Assembly (NCBI GenBank): GCA_015679605.1
Contig: JAAAVE010000020.1
Location: 25,725 to 50,013 of the forward strand
Reading direction: 5' to 3'
DNA: 24,289 bases
DNA from: Podila epigama
Lineage: Eukaryota > Mortierellomycota > Mortierellomycetes > Mortierellales > Mortierellaceae
Shown here: positions 1 through 9,163 of the stretch, one piece after another
Layout: every line of letters begins with the position of its first letter
Numbering within the stretch: the first letter of the stretch is position 1
The notes under the pieces: model-generated
The model's database searches: none
Told to the model about the DNA's origin: nothing
What the model saw: the letters and a program-made list of their open reading frames with translations, nothing else
Program-made: the position numbers and the translations under genes

Positions 1-856
1 AGGCAGTATGCGTTAAGTATATTGTGCCATCCTTTGTCGCCTTATTTTGATTCTCTCTCTCCCATGCCGAAATTTGAGAAGCTAGCGATCGACCTTCGGT
101 TTGAAGGAGGACTTTTTGACTCGCCCATGGGCAATATGCTCAAACATATTGTGCCATCCCTTGTCGCCTTCTTTTTAAAAGGATTCCTTTATTATCGATC
201 TTGATCCTTTCTCTGGTAGTGGTCATTGGGTTTGGCACACATTGTCAAAACCCGCCCATGGACAGAGGACCAGTGTGGAACTCTGAGCCATCCCGGGTAG
301 CCATCCTGATGCTCTGCCACAGCATGATGCCTCGTCGCAGAGTGAACGTTCACGTTCCGTAATCAGCTTGCTTATTCACTCTCATTGAGCGTACCTCTGC
401 CCATGATGTATGCGTTGGTTTACAGAGGGCCCTTTTCCTGTCAGGCTAGTGGGTCGTCCAACACTCTTTGCTGCATCAGTAGAGTGACTCATGGGCTAGG
501 CAGGAATCGTTTGGCATATGTATTCTGAGCTGCAAAATCCCAGAGGCGTGATGGGCAAGCTGGTGGCCTGCAACCTTTTGGACATGATTGACCTTGTGTA
601 CACTGTGATTCAGTTACTAACTGCCCTATATATATTTTTCTTTTTTCACTCTTACGTGCGAGGTGGGGTCTCCTCTCGGAGGAGGGGGTCTCACCTGTGC
701 ATAGTGCAGCTTCGTAGCCGCTCCATCTGACACTTGTTGGGTAGCCAACAGCATGATCCCAAGCCTAAGCCTGGTCGTGTCACGTTCTTCACGCACCATG
801 AATAATAATAAATATTTGCATTTTTGCGCCTTTCTTAAATTTTGTGCCCAGAATTG
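1..856. other. Gene-poor left end, no recognisable gene
   Basis: No open frame here matches a family I recognise, and the longest are 60-78 codons with no supporting motif. Three things stand out. A 25-nt segment at 19-43 is repeated at 146-170 with one mismatch. A perfect 12-bp palindrome lies at 342-353. Near 675-690 there is a CTCCT/AGGAG hairpin. The right part (about 800-850) becomes strongly AT-rich with an AATAATAATAA stretch. Given the transposase fossil next to it, this is probably old transposon or intergenic DNA, but that is inference. Confidence 0.5.
19..170 (+). repeat. Pair of 25-nt direct repeats, 127 nt apart
   Basis: Copies at 19-43 and 146-170 differ at one base (ATATTGTGCCATCC followed by T or C, then TTGTCGCCTT). 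Weaker similarity continues on both sides, to about 40 nt in all. Translated in matching frames, both copies read IVPS-x-VA-x-F, but the 127-nt spacing is not a multiple of three. This could be a decayed tandem coding repeat or a duplicated transposon piece. Confidence 0.6.
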
Positions 857-1576
857 CTAAATTAAAGTGCTAATAGGGGTGTGACCCGTCTTGTTGTATG
901 CAGCCAAACTTGAGATCCGTAGCCCTCACTGAAATGGAAGATTTACCACAGCTGGTGCCCCAATTGGAGACCAAGCATACTGTCGTAACGCCGACCGTCC
1001 ATCCTTGGAGGTCTCGTCTATGAAAGCCAGCTGCTCTGGATACTGATAGAATGGGGAGAGCCTGAAAAAAAGTCAGCTTGCTCCTGCAGGAGAGCCTCGC
1101 GTGCACGCTTCTCTATTTTCTTTCTTGTCAACTTGAGATCATGGCGTAGAGCTCGACATATGGTTGAAAGAGATGTATTTGGGAGATCCGGAAACGTCTC
1201 TCTCAGGCTCTCTTGCAACTCTTCCAGGTATAGGCAGGGATGATCACCGATGTACTCCTTCACGTACTCATTCACCTCTGGTGGCCAACGTGGTGAAGGC
1301 GTGTCTCCTGGATGACGAGCGTTCTCTACATTACCATAACGATTAAACGATGCTGCAAAAGGCGGAGGTGGAAAGTGAGAACGGAATGAATCAGCACATT
1401 GACGAAACACCTTGATGAAAGAGCATGGTAACAGGTAAACATTGGAGTAATGTACCAGTCCACCTCCTGACACTGTCGCGACTGACATCAAGAAGCGCAC
1501 ACACCGTGTCAAGAGGAATAGCTCTGTAGTTGTAGAGGATAACAGCTCTCCACCGCAAGTCAATGGATTTAGTCAT
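857..1576 (-). pseudogene. Decayed, 3'-truncated Tc1/mariner-like (IS630/DDE_3) transposase
   Basis: On the minus strand an ATG at 1576-1574 opens a homeodomain-like helix-turn-helix (WRAVILYNY...VSRDSVRRW), the usual start of this fungal transposase family. A 103-nt GT-AG intron (1455-1353) restores the frame into FNRYGNVEN, then RWPPEV, YIGDHPCLYLEELQ, TICRALRHDLKLTRK and KRAREA. At about 1065 a 7-base T run shifts the frame. The next frame carries the start of the DDE catalytic domain, PFYQYPEQLAFIDETSKDGR, whose FIDE motif holds the first catalytic Asp. A TGA at about 951-953 then interrupts; a CGA-to-TGA transition would explain it. Homology ends near LAAYNKTGHTP. The remaining catalytic acidic residues are absent, so the copy is dead. 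I found no convincing terminal inverted repeats or TA target duplication. The family call is firm; the intron is inferred from phase and borders. Confidence 0.85.
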
Positions 1577-2092
1577 CGTCAAAGAAAATGGGGAAGAACA
1601 AGTTGAACCCTTGCTCAAAATGAAGTGTGATGTGATGTGGCCAATTTTAATTTTCAATCCTCATGGAGAGTGACCAGGATGATCATAAAGTCGAGGTTTG
1701 TACTTTTTTTTTTTTTGTAAAAACACAAGGAATAGCGTTCTTGGTTGCTTATCGTGTAAAAACTACTCGCAAAAGCCAGTTTGCTGCGAAGATATCAAGA
1801 AAGAATGACTTGAAAGTCTTTTTTAGAATAACATGCTACTTGAAAAATAAACAGCTATAGCCGATTTTTTAATATTATTCGCGATTTCTTAAAAATTAAT
1901 AGCGTTTTCATGGTTTTTCGGGAGCCCCTTATTAATGTGAAAGGCGCAATAACTAACCATGCCTAAACCGTTAAATTTGGCCGTACCTGAGTTTTGTCAC
2001 ACAACAGCCACTTGTAAACCTTATTGAAAGCAAAAATACGGCTCATCACGCACACATTCCTTGTTCTTCTGTTCATCTGTTCTTCACTTCAT

Positions 2093-2148
2093 CTCTCCAT
2101 CTCTCCATCTCTCCATCTCTCCATCTCTCCATCTCTCCATCTCTCCAT
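2093..2148 (+). repeat. Minisatellite: seven perfect copies of CTCTCCAT
   Basis: Seven exact 8-nt units run head to tail without a mismatch. The tract is pure pyrimidine except for one A per unit. It lies about 200 nt upstream of the channel start codon, so it may be in the 5' UTR or core promoter. The 8-nt unit is not a multiple of three. Confidence 0.95.
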
Positions 2149-2182
2149 CCTCATTCCTCATTCCTCATTCCTCATTCCTCAT
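2149..2182 (+). repeat. Minisatellite: about five copies of CCTCATT
   Basis: Four exact 7-nt units are followed by a partial fifth (CCTCAT), starting on the base after the CTCTCCAT array. The two units are similar (CTCTCCAT against CCTCATT), so one array may have arisen from the edge of the other by replication slippage. Confidence 0.9.
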
Positions 2183-2344
2183 ACTCTTCACCTCTATCAC
2201 TCTTCTTCGCCTCTCCCACCACTCTCTTCGAAATAAATACATCGCCGCTCTACAACACACCGAGGACAGTGGCAGGAGCCAAATTAAGCCCGCCACCCAC
2301 ACTGCCATAAACACCTTCACCCACATCCATCTTCGTTCTCCGAT

Positions 2345-5300
2345 ATGAGCACCATCATCAACCAGAATCAAAACCTCACAGCTGTCGATGACCTTCAGCT
2401 GACAGCCCTGGGCATCAACTTGGGCACAAATGTCGCCCTGTCCCTCTTCACACTTGCTGCTTTCTGTTGGCTAAGACCCAGGAACGGAGGTAAAAAAATC
2501 TCTTTTTTTTTCCATCCCATCTTGACAACATAAAACATTTCCATGTTCTCTGGAGTGTTATTCTAATATTAGCTATCGTCTCAACCTGAATAGTCATTTA
2601 CGCAAAAAAGTACAAGTACTCCTCAGAAGAGTAAGTCAACATTTATCCTTTTCTCTCTCTCTCTCTCGCACAAACACTCTCTCTTCCTTGAATGATAAAC
2701 GTTGTTATGCAGTTTGGGTCGGAGGATTGATAGTCGACTCAACTCAACCACCATCGTCATAATAGAAAACGTGCTCCAAAACTGGATGAAGGGTATTTCT
2801 CTTGGATGAGCCCAGTGTGGAGTTGTCCAGACGATGTCCTGGTCGACAAAATCGGTTTGGATGCAGTCGTCTTTATCCGCTTTATCCGAATGTGTCGTCA
2901 AGTGTTCATGGCCATGGCTGTGATTGGATGTGGTGCTCTCCTCCCCATTAATGCCATCGCCACATTAAGAGCTATGCCAGAAGGTGAGACGCCCAAGGAC
3001 AAGATTGGAATGTTGTCCATCAAGGGCATCGAGGACCTGCGCTGGCTGTGGGGCCATGTCGGTGCCATCTGGATGTTCAGCGGAATCTTGATGTTTGCCA
3101 TGTACCACGGTTATATCACATTTCTCAAGTACCGAATTCAGTACTTTGAAAGTGAAGCATACCAAGAGAACATGGCCTCACGTACACTCATGCTTGCTGG
3201 ATTGCCAACTTCGCTACAGAGCGATGAAAAACTTTCTGCCTTCATGGGGTCTCTTGGTATGAAGGATCAGCCTGTCCAAGCCCTTGTTGGAAGAAAAGTG
3301 GACAAGTTGCCCGAACTCATGGATAAGCACAAGGAAATGGTGACTTCGCTCGAAAAAGTCATGGCCAAGTATTTTGCTGGTAAGTGTGTGCCCTGCCTAT
3401 TGTTGTTGTTGTGGTTGTTGTTGTTGCCGGTTGAATCAGTCTATCAAGTTGCCTCTGACATTGTCTCTCACCCCTCTCCTTTCCTCTCACTCGCTCGCAC
3501 GCGTGCGTTCATACAAACAGATCCTAATAATCTTCCTGCAAAGCGGCCAACTGTAAGGCTAGGAAAAATCTGTGGAACAAAGGTGGACGCGATCGATTAT
3601 TATTCGCAACAAATCGAGGAACTCACAGACCAGATCGAAAAGACGCGCAGCGAAATTTCAAAGTCGCAACCAACAAACTATGGATTTGTCTCGTACGCGA
3701 CCATCAATGCCGCGCATCGCGTTGCCCGCGAACTCTCCAATCCAATCGTCCTTCGCCAACGCTCCAAAATGATTGACCCCCCAGAGCTGTTTCTCTCACC
3801 AGTGCCAAAGGACATCATCTGGTTCAACGTCTCAAACCCGAAGCAGCTTCGCAAGTCGCGCAGAGTCATTGTCAATACCCTCTTTGTCATCGGTTCCATC
3901 CTGTTCTTCATCCCCATGGGGTTTCTCACTACCTTTGCCAAGCTGGACCGCTTCATCGGTCTCGTTCCTTCGACCAAGCCTTTCTTTGAACGGAACCCGT
4001 TCGTGACCGGTCTCCTCCAGTCCCTACTGCCCATTTTGTTCATGGATATCCTATTCATGATCATCCGCAAGCTCATTACTTTCCTCGCCTTCTTCCAAGG
4101 CAACATTACAAAGTCGTCCACCGATCGCTCAACCCTCGCCAAGTTCTACCTGTTCTTTACGGTCAACAACTTGATTATCTTTGCCCTCTCTGGTACCATC
4201 ATCGGCTTCTTTGCGCAGATCAAGCTCATCCTCAGCAACTTTGACTTTTCGTCAGCAACATGGGATGGCATCAAGGACTTTATCGCCAAGCAGGATAACA
4301 TTGTCGCTCTCCTCTCGCAGAATGTTATCGATTCGAGTCTCTTCTGGGTCAACTACATGTCTCTTCGTAACTTTGGTGCTCTTCTTGACCTCTTCCAACT
4401 CGTCTCCTTGTTCTTTTACTGGGTCAAGACCACGGTCACCCCTCGCGAGAACAAGGCCATGGAGAAGCCAGGTATCTTTGACTTTCCCACCTTCTTCTCG
4501 GCCCATATGTTCTTGCTGACGGTTGCTTTGCTCTATTCCGTTGTCGCGCCACTGGTCCTCTTCTTTGCGGTCATCTACTTTTCACTGGCATCGCTTGTCT
4601 ACAAGTACCAACTGATGTACGTGTTCCGCACTAAAGTCGAGACTGGTGGACGCCTCTTCCGTGTAGTCTACAACCGTCTCTTGGTAGCCTTGGTTCTTTT
4701 CCAGGTGGTGATGATTGGTATCCTGAATTTGAAGCAAGCCCACAAACACTCTCTTGCTGTGTTGCCCCTTCCACTCTTGACCATCCTTTTCAAATTGTTC
4801 TTGTCAAAGAACTATGACCCAAAGATTGACTTTTACGATTACGGCTCGGCCCGCAACGAAAGCCATCTCTTCAAGAACAGTTCTGGAAGCAATGGCAAGA
4901 ACGGTGGACCTAACAAGGGTAACTCTCTTCTTTTGAACTTCGAAAACCCAGTCTTCCAATCAAAGATGATCTCGGCACTGGTTCCTGAAGGAGCCAAGAA
5001 GATGTTGAGCAGCAAGGTTCTGCACGGTGGTCGCGATCATCTTGACCAGGACAAGAAGAAGCCCAAGGCATCGACTCTTGCTTACGGGAAGACATCCATG
5101 AGCCACGACCGTCCATCTCATCAGCAACAACACCAGTACCAGAGCCAGCAACAGCAACAACAGAAGCAGCAGCACTCCTCATCAAAGTACCAACAAAACT
5201 CTTCTAGCAATGATACGTACGAAATGGGTCATATGGGCAGGAGTGCCAAGTCCAGTCAAAAGTTCCAAGTGTTGGGCTCAGACCCAATGGATTACAATGA

Positions 5301-6393
5301 CCACAACACTGTCAGCAGCCCCAGGACCCTGTCTTCAAGGGACCAGCGGCCTCGATATGACTACCAGTCTCCACAATCCCTGGGCGATGATCCTCTTGAT
5401 GACTATTTTGATGACCAGAAACAGAGTCTAACCCAGTCTGCTGCTGCTCAGCCTGTGTCTGCCAAGGTGTATGGAGCACAAGATATGACCTCGTTTGTTG
5501 CTGGACGATACACGGAGCGACCATCGAATTCCAACAACTACAATTCCAAGGGCAATGTGAATTCTGGTGACGGAGGCTCGGGGTCAGGAGGGCAGACAAA
5601 GCCCTCGTATTTGGAGTTGGCCAAGATGCATCAGACGGAAAGCTACAAGACCACAGGCAAGGCGACCCAGTACGAGGATACCAATGCCCTGCAGGCACTT
5701 CACCTGCCTCCTATAAACTTTTCAAAGATGCAATCACGTCAACAGACAAGGGGAGGACACGAACAGCAATCCCAGCAATCTCCAGAGTCTCAACAGCCAC
5801 CCCAGGTTCAACAGCCTCAGCAACCTCAGCAGCCTGTAATGATTGAGGATCCTTTCTATGACCCTCAAGAGCTTGCTGACCGTCAGCAGTACAACAACCA
5901 CTCGACAGCACTCCAAGACCAAAGCCAAACTGATAATCAAGGCTCATACCGGAGCAAGCACCAGAACGAGTACCAGAACGAGTGCCAGCCTTCGACTGGT
6001 GCCCCTGTTCAGTCATCTCGCTCTCCACGCATGCCCAAGCAAGCACCGTTGCATTCAGCCCCTCGTCGGATCAAGACCGAGCCCACGCTGCATACCTCGA
6101 CTTCGTCGCCATCGTTGAGAAGCAACTATTCTCAGCAGAATCGTCATCATCAGCGACAGTTTTCCCAGCAAGATCAATATGATGTCGAGTCCTCGTCGCC
6201 CACGTCTCCACGCTCTCGCCATCTGACCAGGGCACAGACTACGACGGCTCAGTATCCGAGCCGTTCCCAACAGGATGGTGGGTATAGCAATCAGAACAGC
6301 ATGAACAATAACTCCTATACCGACAATAACTCCTATACCAACAATAACAACTACAACAACAACAGCTTCAATAACCATGGAGCTTATCACTAG
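2345..6393 (+). CDS. OSCA/TMEM63/CSC1-type (DUF221) mechano/osmo-gated cation channel
   Basis: Exons are 2345-2489, 2594-2630, 2766-3379 and 3521-6393, giving 1222 aa. The family forms calcium-permeable channels gated by membrane tension or osmotic stress; fungal relatives include Csc1, Rsn1 and Phm7. An N-terminal membrane segment lies at about 29-44, followed by the family motif ending in IYAKKYKY, then YFSWMSPVW and KIGLDAVVFIRFIRM. Two more membrane segments lie at about 105-125 and 155-180. A cytosolic PHM7-like domain runs from about 190 (ASRTLMLAGLP) to 350. The DUF221 multi-pass core covers about 380-690. The last 510 residues are a low-complexity tail with poly-Q blocks, QQP repeats and an NN/SYT repeat near the end. 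Exon 2 is only 37 nt; without it the family motif is lost, which fixes the start at 2345. Intron 3 is 141 nt, in frame and without stops, so a naive reading frame runs through it. The exact paralogue group (CSC1, RSN1 or PHM7) cannot be decided here. Confidence 0.92.
3380..3520 (+). other. In-frame, stop-free intron 3 of the channel gene
   Basis: GTAAGT donor at 3380 and CAAACAG acceptor at 3520; the length is 141 nt, exactly 47 codons. It contains TTG/GTT triplet repeats. Splicing joins KYFA to DPNNLP, which fits the family. Retention would insert 47 residues beginning with a leucine-rich hydrophobic stretch, in the cytosolic domain. Confidence 0.85.
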
Positions 6394-6416
6394 AGTTGTA
6401 TGAATATGTAGAAACA

Positions 6417-6422
6417 AATAAA
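6417..6422 (+). terminator. Poly(A) signal AATAAA of the channel gene
   Basis: A canonical AATAAA lies 24 nt after the TAG stop of the channel gene, in AT-rich sequence. Placement that close is plausible for a fungal 3' end. No transcript evidence is available. Confidence 0.5.
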
Positions 6423-6768
6423 CATACACATTTTATATATCGCATTCGCTCTTCATTGCCCGGTGGGTTGTTTTCTACGATACTTTTGAACCCAACCCTC
6501 AACTGGCTGACTCCAAAATCCCGTTGAAGAAGTCAAAGGTCAATATGAAACGTCCAGTGGGGATTGGTGGCGATCTTTCTCTAAGCCACTTTTAAGTTTC
6601 TGTGACTGATTTCAACTTTTCCATTTTATTGCCCACTTTTTTTTTTTTATTGCTTCTCCAGTAGGCAGTTGGCAACCCTTTTTCCATCCCTCCCCGCATC
6701 TCTCTTTCTTTCATCCTTTTTCCATTTTCCAAACCCACCTCCCATATACATCCTTACACAGATAAAGA
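6423..6768. other. Intergenic: 3' end of the channel gene and promoter of YDJ1
   Basis: About 350 nt without a gene. The right half is C/T-rich with a 10-base T run around 6639-6648, typical of fungal leaders just upstream of a start codon. I looked for heat-shock element arrays (alternating GAA/TTC in 5-nt register), expected for a DnaJ gene, and saw no convincing one. Confidence 0.5.
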
Positions 6769-8832
6769 ATGATGCAAGGAGACACAAAGTACTATGACAT
6801 TCTTGGAGTGTTACCCGATGCTACCGACGCTGAAATTAAAAAAGTAAGATCTGGTAGATGGCTCATTCGAGTTATTCCTACCCCAACAAAAAAAGCAGGA
6901 GAAGAAAGAAAAGCTGAACGAATCCCTCCCCTCCCTTTTTTTTGCGTTGTTCATTGTCATAATTATTAGGCTTATCGGAAGCTTGCCATGAAGTACCACC
7001 CTGATAAGAACCCTGATGCCGGTGACCGCTTCAAAGAGATCAGGTACCTACTTTTTTTTTTAATTTTAGTGTGTCTGTCTGCTCCTGAATTTTTTTTTCC
7101 AGAGTTTTCCAGGGTCTTTTTTTTTTGTTTGCCACCGAGCCAATTGGGATTTGTCTTGGGACAAAAGGCTCTTCCAATGAAAGTGTTGATATCATTCGTA
7201 TCTACGCTCCCTACTGACCACAAACACAATACACACACACTTACACAACACTACCATCTCCTATCTTATATAGCCATGCATACGAGACACTGAGTGATCC
7301 CGAGAGCCGTGAGATGTATGATCGTTATGGCGAAGAAGGTCCCGGTGGTGCTGGTGGTGGATTCGGATTCGGTGGTGGTATGAGCCAAGAGGAAATGTTT
7401 GCACATCTCTTTGGAGGTGGAGGCGGTTTCTTTGGAGGACCCATGGGCGGTCCTGCAGGTGGTCGTCCACGCAAGGGCGAAGATATCTCACACAACCTCA
7501 ACGTCACACTCGAGGATCTCTACAACGGAAAGACGACAAAGCTGTCATTGGAAAAGAATGTTATCTGTGGACTTTGTTCTGGGTAAGTTTTTTGTTGTTT
7601 ATTTTATCTTCAACAGATATGCACAACCATCGCCACTCTACTCTTCATTGTACTTACAAGAGACACTTCAATTGCGGTCCACGTTATTAATAGCAAGGGA
7701 GGCAAAGCTGGAGCCATCAAGAAGTGTGGCACTTGCGATGGTCGCGGTATCAAGCTGGTTGTCCGTCAGGTTGGTCCAGGCATGATGCAGCAGATGCAGG
7801 TCACCTGTCCCACCTGTAAGTTTCAGCGAAAACAATCAATATCAGGTTTGATGTATATGACACAATGAACGGTCTCATACTCACCATTTCTTTTTTTTTG
7901 TCGCTCCCCTTTTTTTCCCCTTCTAGGTGATGGTGAAGGTACGACGATGCGTGAGAAGGACCGTTGCAAAAAGTGTAAGGGCGCCAAGGTCGTTAACGAG
8001 AAGAAGGTGATGGAGATCTTTATCGAAAAGGGTATGCGCAATGGTGAAAAGATCCCAATGAAGGGAGAAGCCGATCAACTGGTAAGTCCCCCACAGTCTA
8101 TTTTTAAGATTATTGTTGTTAGGAGTCACGATTGACATTTCCCTCCTCTAAACCATGGTTTTGTTTCCTCCCTTTGTTATCTTTATAGCCCGATGTAGAA
8201 ACAGGAGATGTGATTTTGGTCTTGCAACAAAAGCCTCATGCATTGTTTGAACGCAGTGGAGCAGACTTGTCATGCACGATTACGATTCCTTTGGTAGAGG
8301 CACTCTGTGGCTTCTCGAGAGTGCTGTTGACACACCTGGATGGCCGTGGTATTCATGTAGAACAGCCTGCAGGAAGTGTCATCCGACCAAAACAAGTCAA
8401 GCGTATTATTGGCGAGGGTATGCCACATTACAAGCGCCCTATGGATAAGGGTGATCTCTACATTACCTTTGAGATTGAGTTCCCTAAGGATAACTGGGCG
8501 ACTGCTGGAAGCTTGAAGGTAAAAAATGAATGGAGAGAATGTTGTAAAATTGGTTCACCCTCATGTAATTGTTATTGTATTATTGCATCTCACACTTTGT
8601 TACCAAATTTTTACTTGCTATCCCATATCTTACTTTCTAGTCTCTCGAGGCACTTCTCCCAAGTAGAACTGTGGAGCCAATGGAGCCAGAGCTTGTTGAT
8701 CATTACACATTGCAGGATGGCGACATGGAAAACTATGGTTCTCAGACGCATACAGGCAACGCCTACGACTCGGATGAGGACGATGATGACGAGCATGGAC
8801 ATGGTGGAGGAGTTCAGTGTGCTCAATCGTAA
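6769..8832 (+). CDS. YDJ1: Type I (class A) DnaJ/Hsp40 co-chaperone, Ydj1-like, farnesylated
   Basis: Exons are 6769-6843, 6970-7043, 7274-7582, 7694-7815, 7927-8081, 8189-8518 and 8641-8832, giving 418 aa (yeast Ydj1 is 409). It stimulates the ATPase of cytosolic Hsp70 and delivers substrates to it. The J domain (about 5-70) has the HPD motif at 35-37, and a Gly/Phe-rich linker follows to about 115. The zinc-finger region carries four cysteine pairs: C148/C151, C164/C167, C191/C194 and C207/C210. Three fit CxxCxGxG; the fourth is CKKCKGAK. The C-terminal substrate-binding domains follow (GEADQLPDV, ERSGADL, GEGMP). A D/E-rich stretch precedes the terminal CAQS, a CaaX box expected to be farnesylated for membrane attachment, as in yeast Ydj1. 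All introns are GT-AG and phase-consistent. The gene converges on LYS9. Confidence 0.97.
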
Positions 8833-9163
8833 TCGTAATTCATGAACAAGTCCTTTTGTACCATTTTCACCTTTTATCAAAGCAACGTCAATCATAAAAA
8901 GAAGCAACATTTGTTTACCCAGAGCATGAATTTTTTTTTTTTACCCGTGAGGGGGACCACACTCGCCAACATCAAAACCAACATAGAGCATGGAAATAAT
9001 GCGAATACAGTTTTCATTTTTGCATCCCTACATTTGTTTTTTTTTTATCTAACAGTGAAGTGAATATGGTGAGCGAGCGAGTAAGTGCGGATGTAGACGT
9101 GATGTATTTACTGCGTGTATATGTATGTGTCATCCTAATTTTTGTTGATACATGTGATGTGCT
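8833..9163. other. Convergent intergenic region between YDJ1 and LYS9
   Basis: 331 nt separate the two facing stop codons, so both 3' UTRs must fit here and may overlap. It holds T runs of 12-13 bases near 8930 and a second near 9040, and a GAGC/GAGT-rich patch near 9069-9085. I saw no canonical AATAAA in either direction and no RNA gene. Confidence 0.5.

Larger units (their letters stand above)
1577..2344. other. AT-rich upstream region and leader of the channel gene
   Basis: No gene is visible. 1700-1720 has a long T run, and 1860-1910 is strongly AT-rich. From about 2050 the plus strand turns pyrimidine-rich and carries two abutting minisatellites, followed by a short leader up to the ATG at 2345. 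This is probably promoter and 5' UTR of the downstream channel gene. I see no unambiguous TATA box. Confidence 0.45.

Noticed and set aside
870-1106. Separate 78-codon minus-strand open frame
   Set aside because: It overlaps the transposase fossil one frame off. The recognisable DDE-domain residues are in the neighbouring frame.
2093-2182. Tandem units considered as a CRISPR array
   Set aside because: Units of 8 and 7 nt with no spacers are simple minisatellites, and the genome is eukaryotic.
2024-2348. Two open frames reading SPSLHLSI repeats as a repetitive protein
   Set aside because: They are translations of the CTCTCCAT minisatellite in the probable leader, with no conserved start or family.
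5100-6390. Minus-strand open frames opposite the channel tail, such as leucine-rich ones
   Set aside because: They are antisense readings of CAG/CAA repeats, which give runs of Leu and Cys/Trp without any domain.
2806-6393. Single-exon channel protein starting at the ATG at 2806
   Set aside because: It would lose the conserved N-terminal membrane segment and include intron 3. Exons 1 and 2 splice in phase and match the family.
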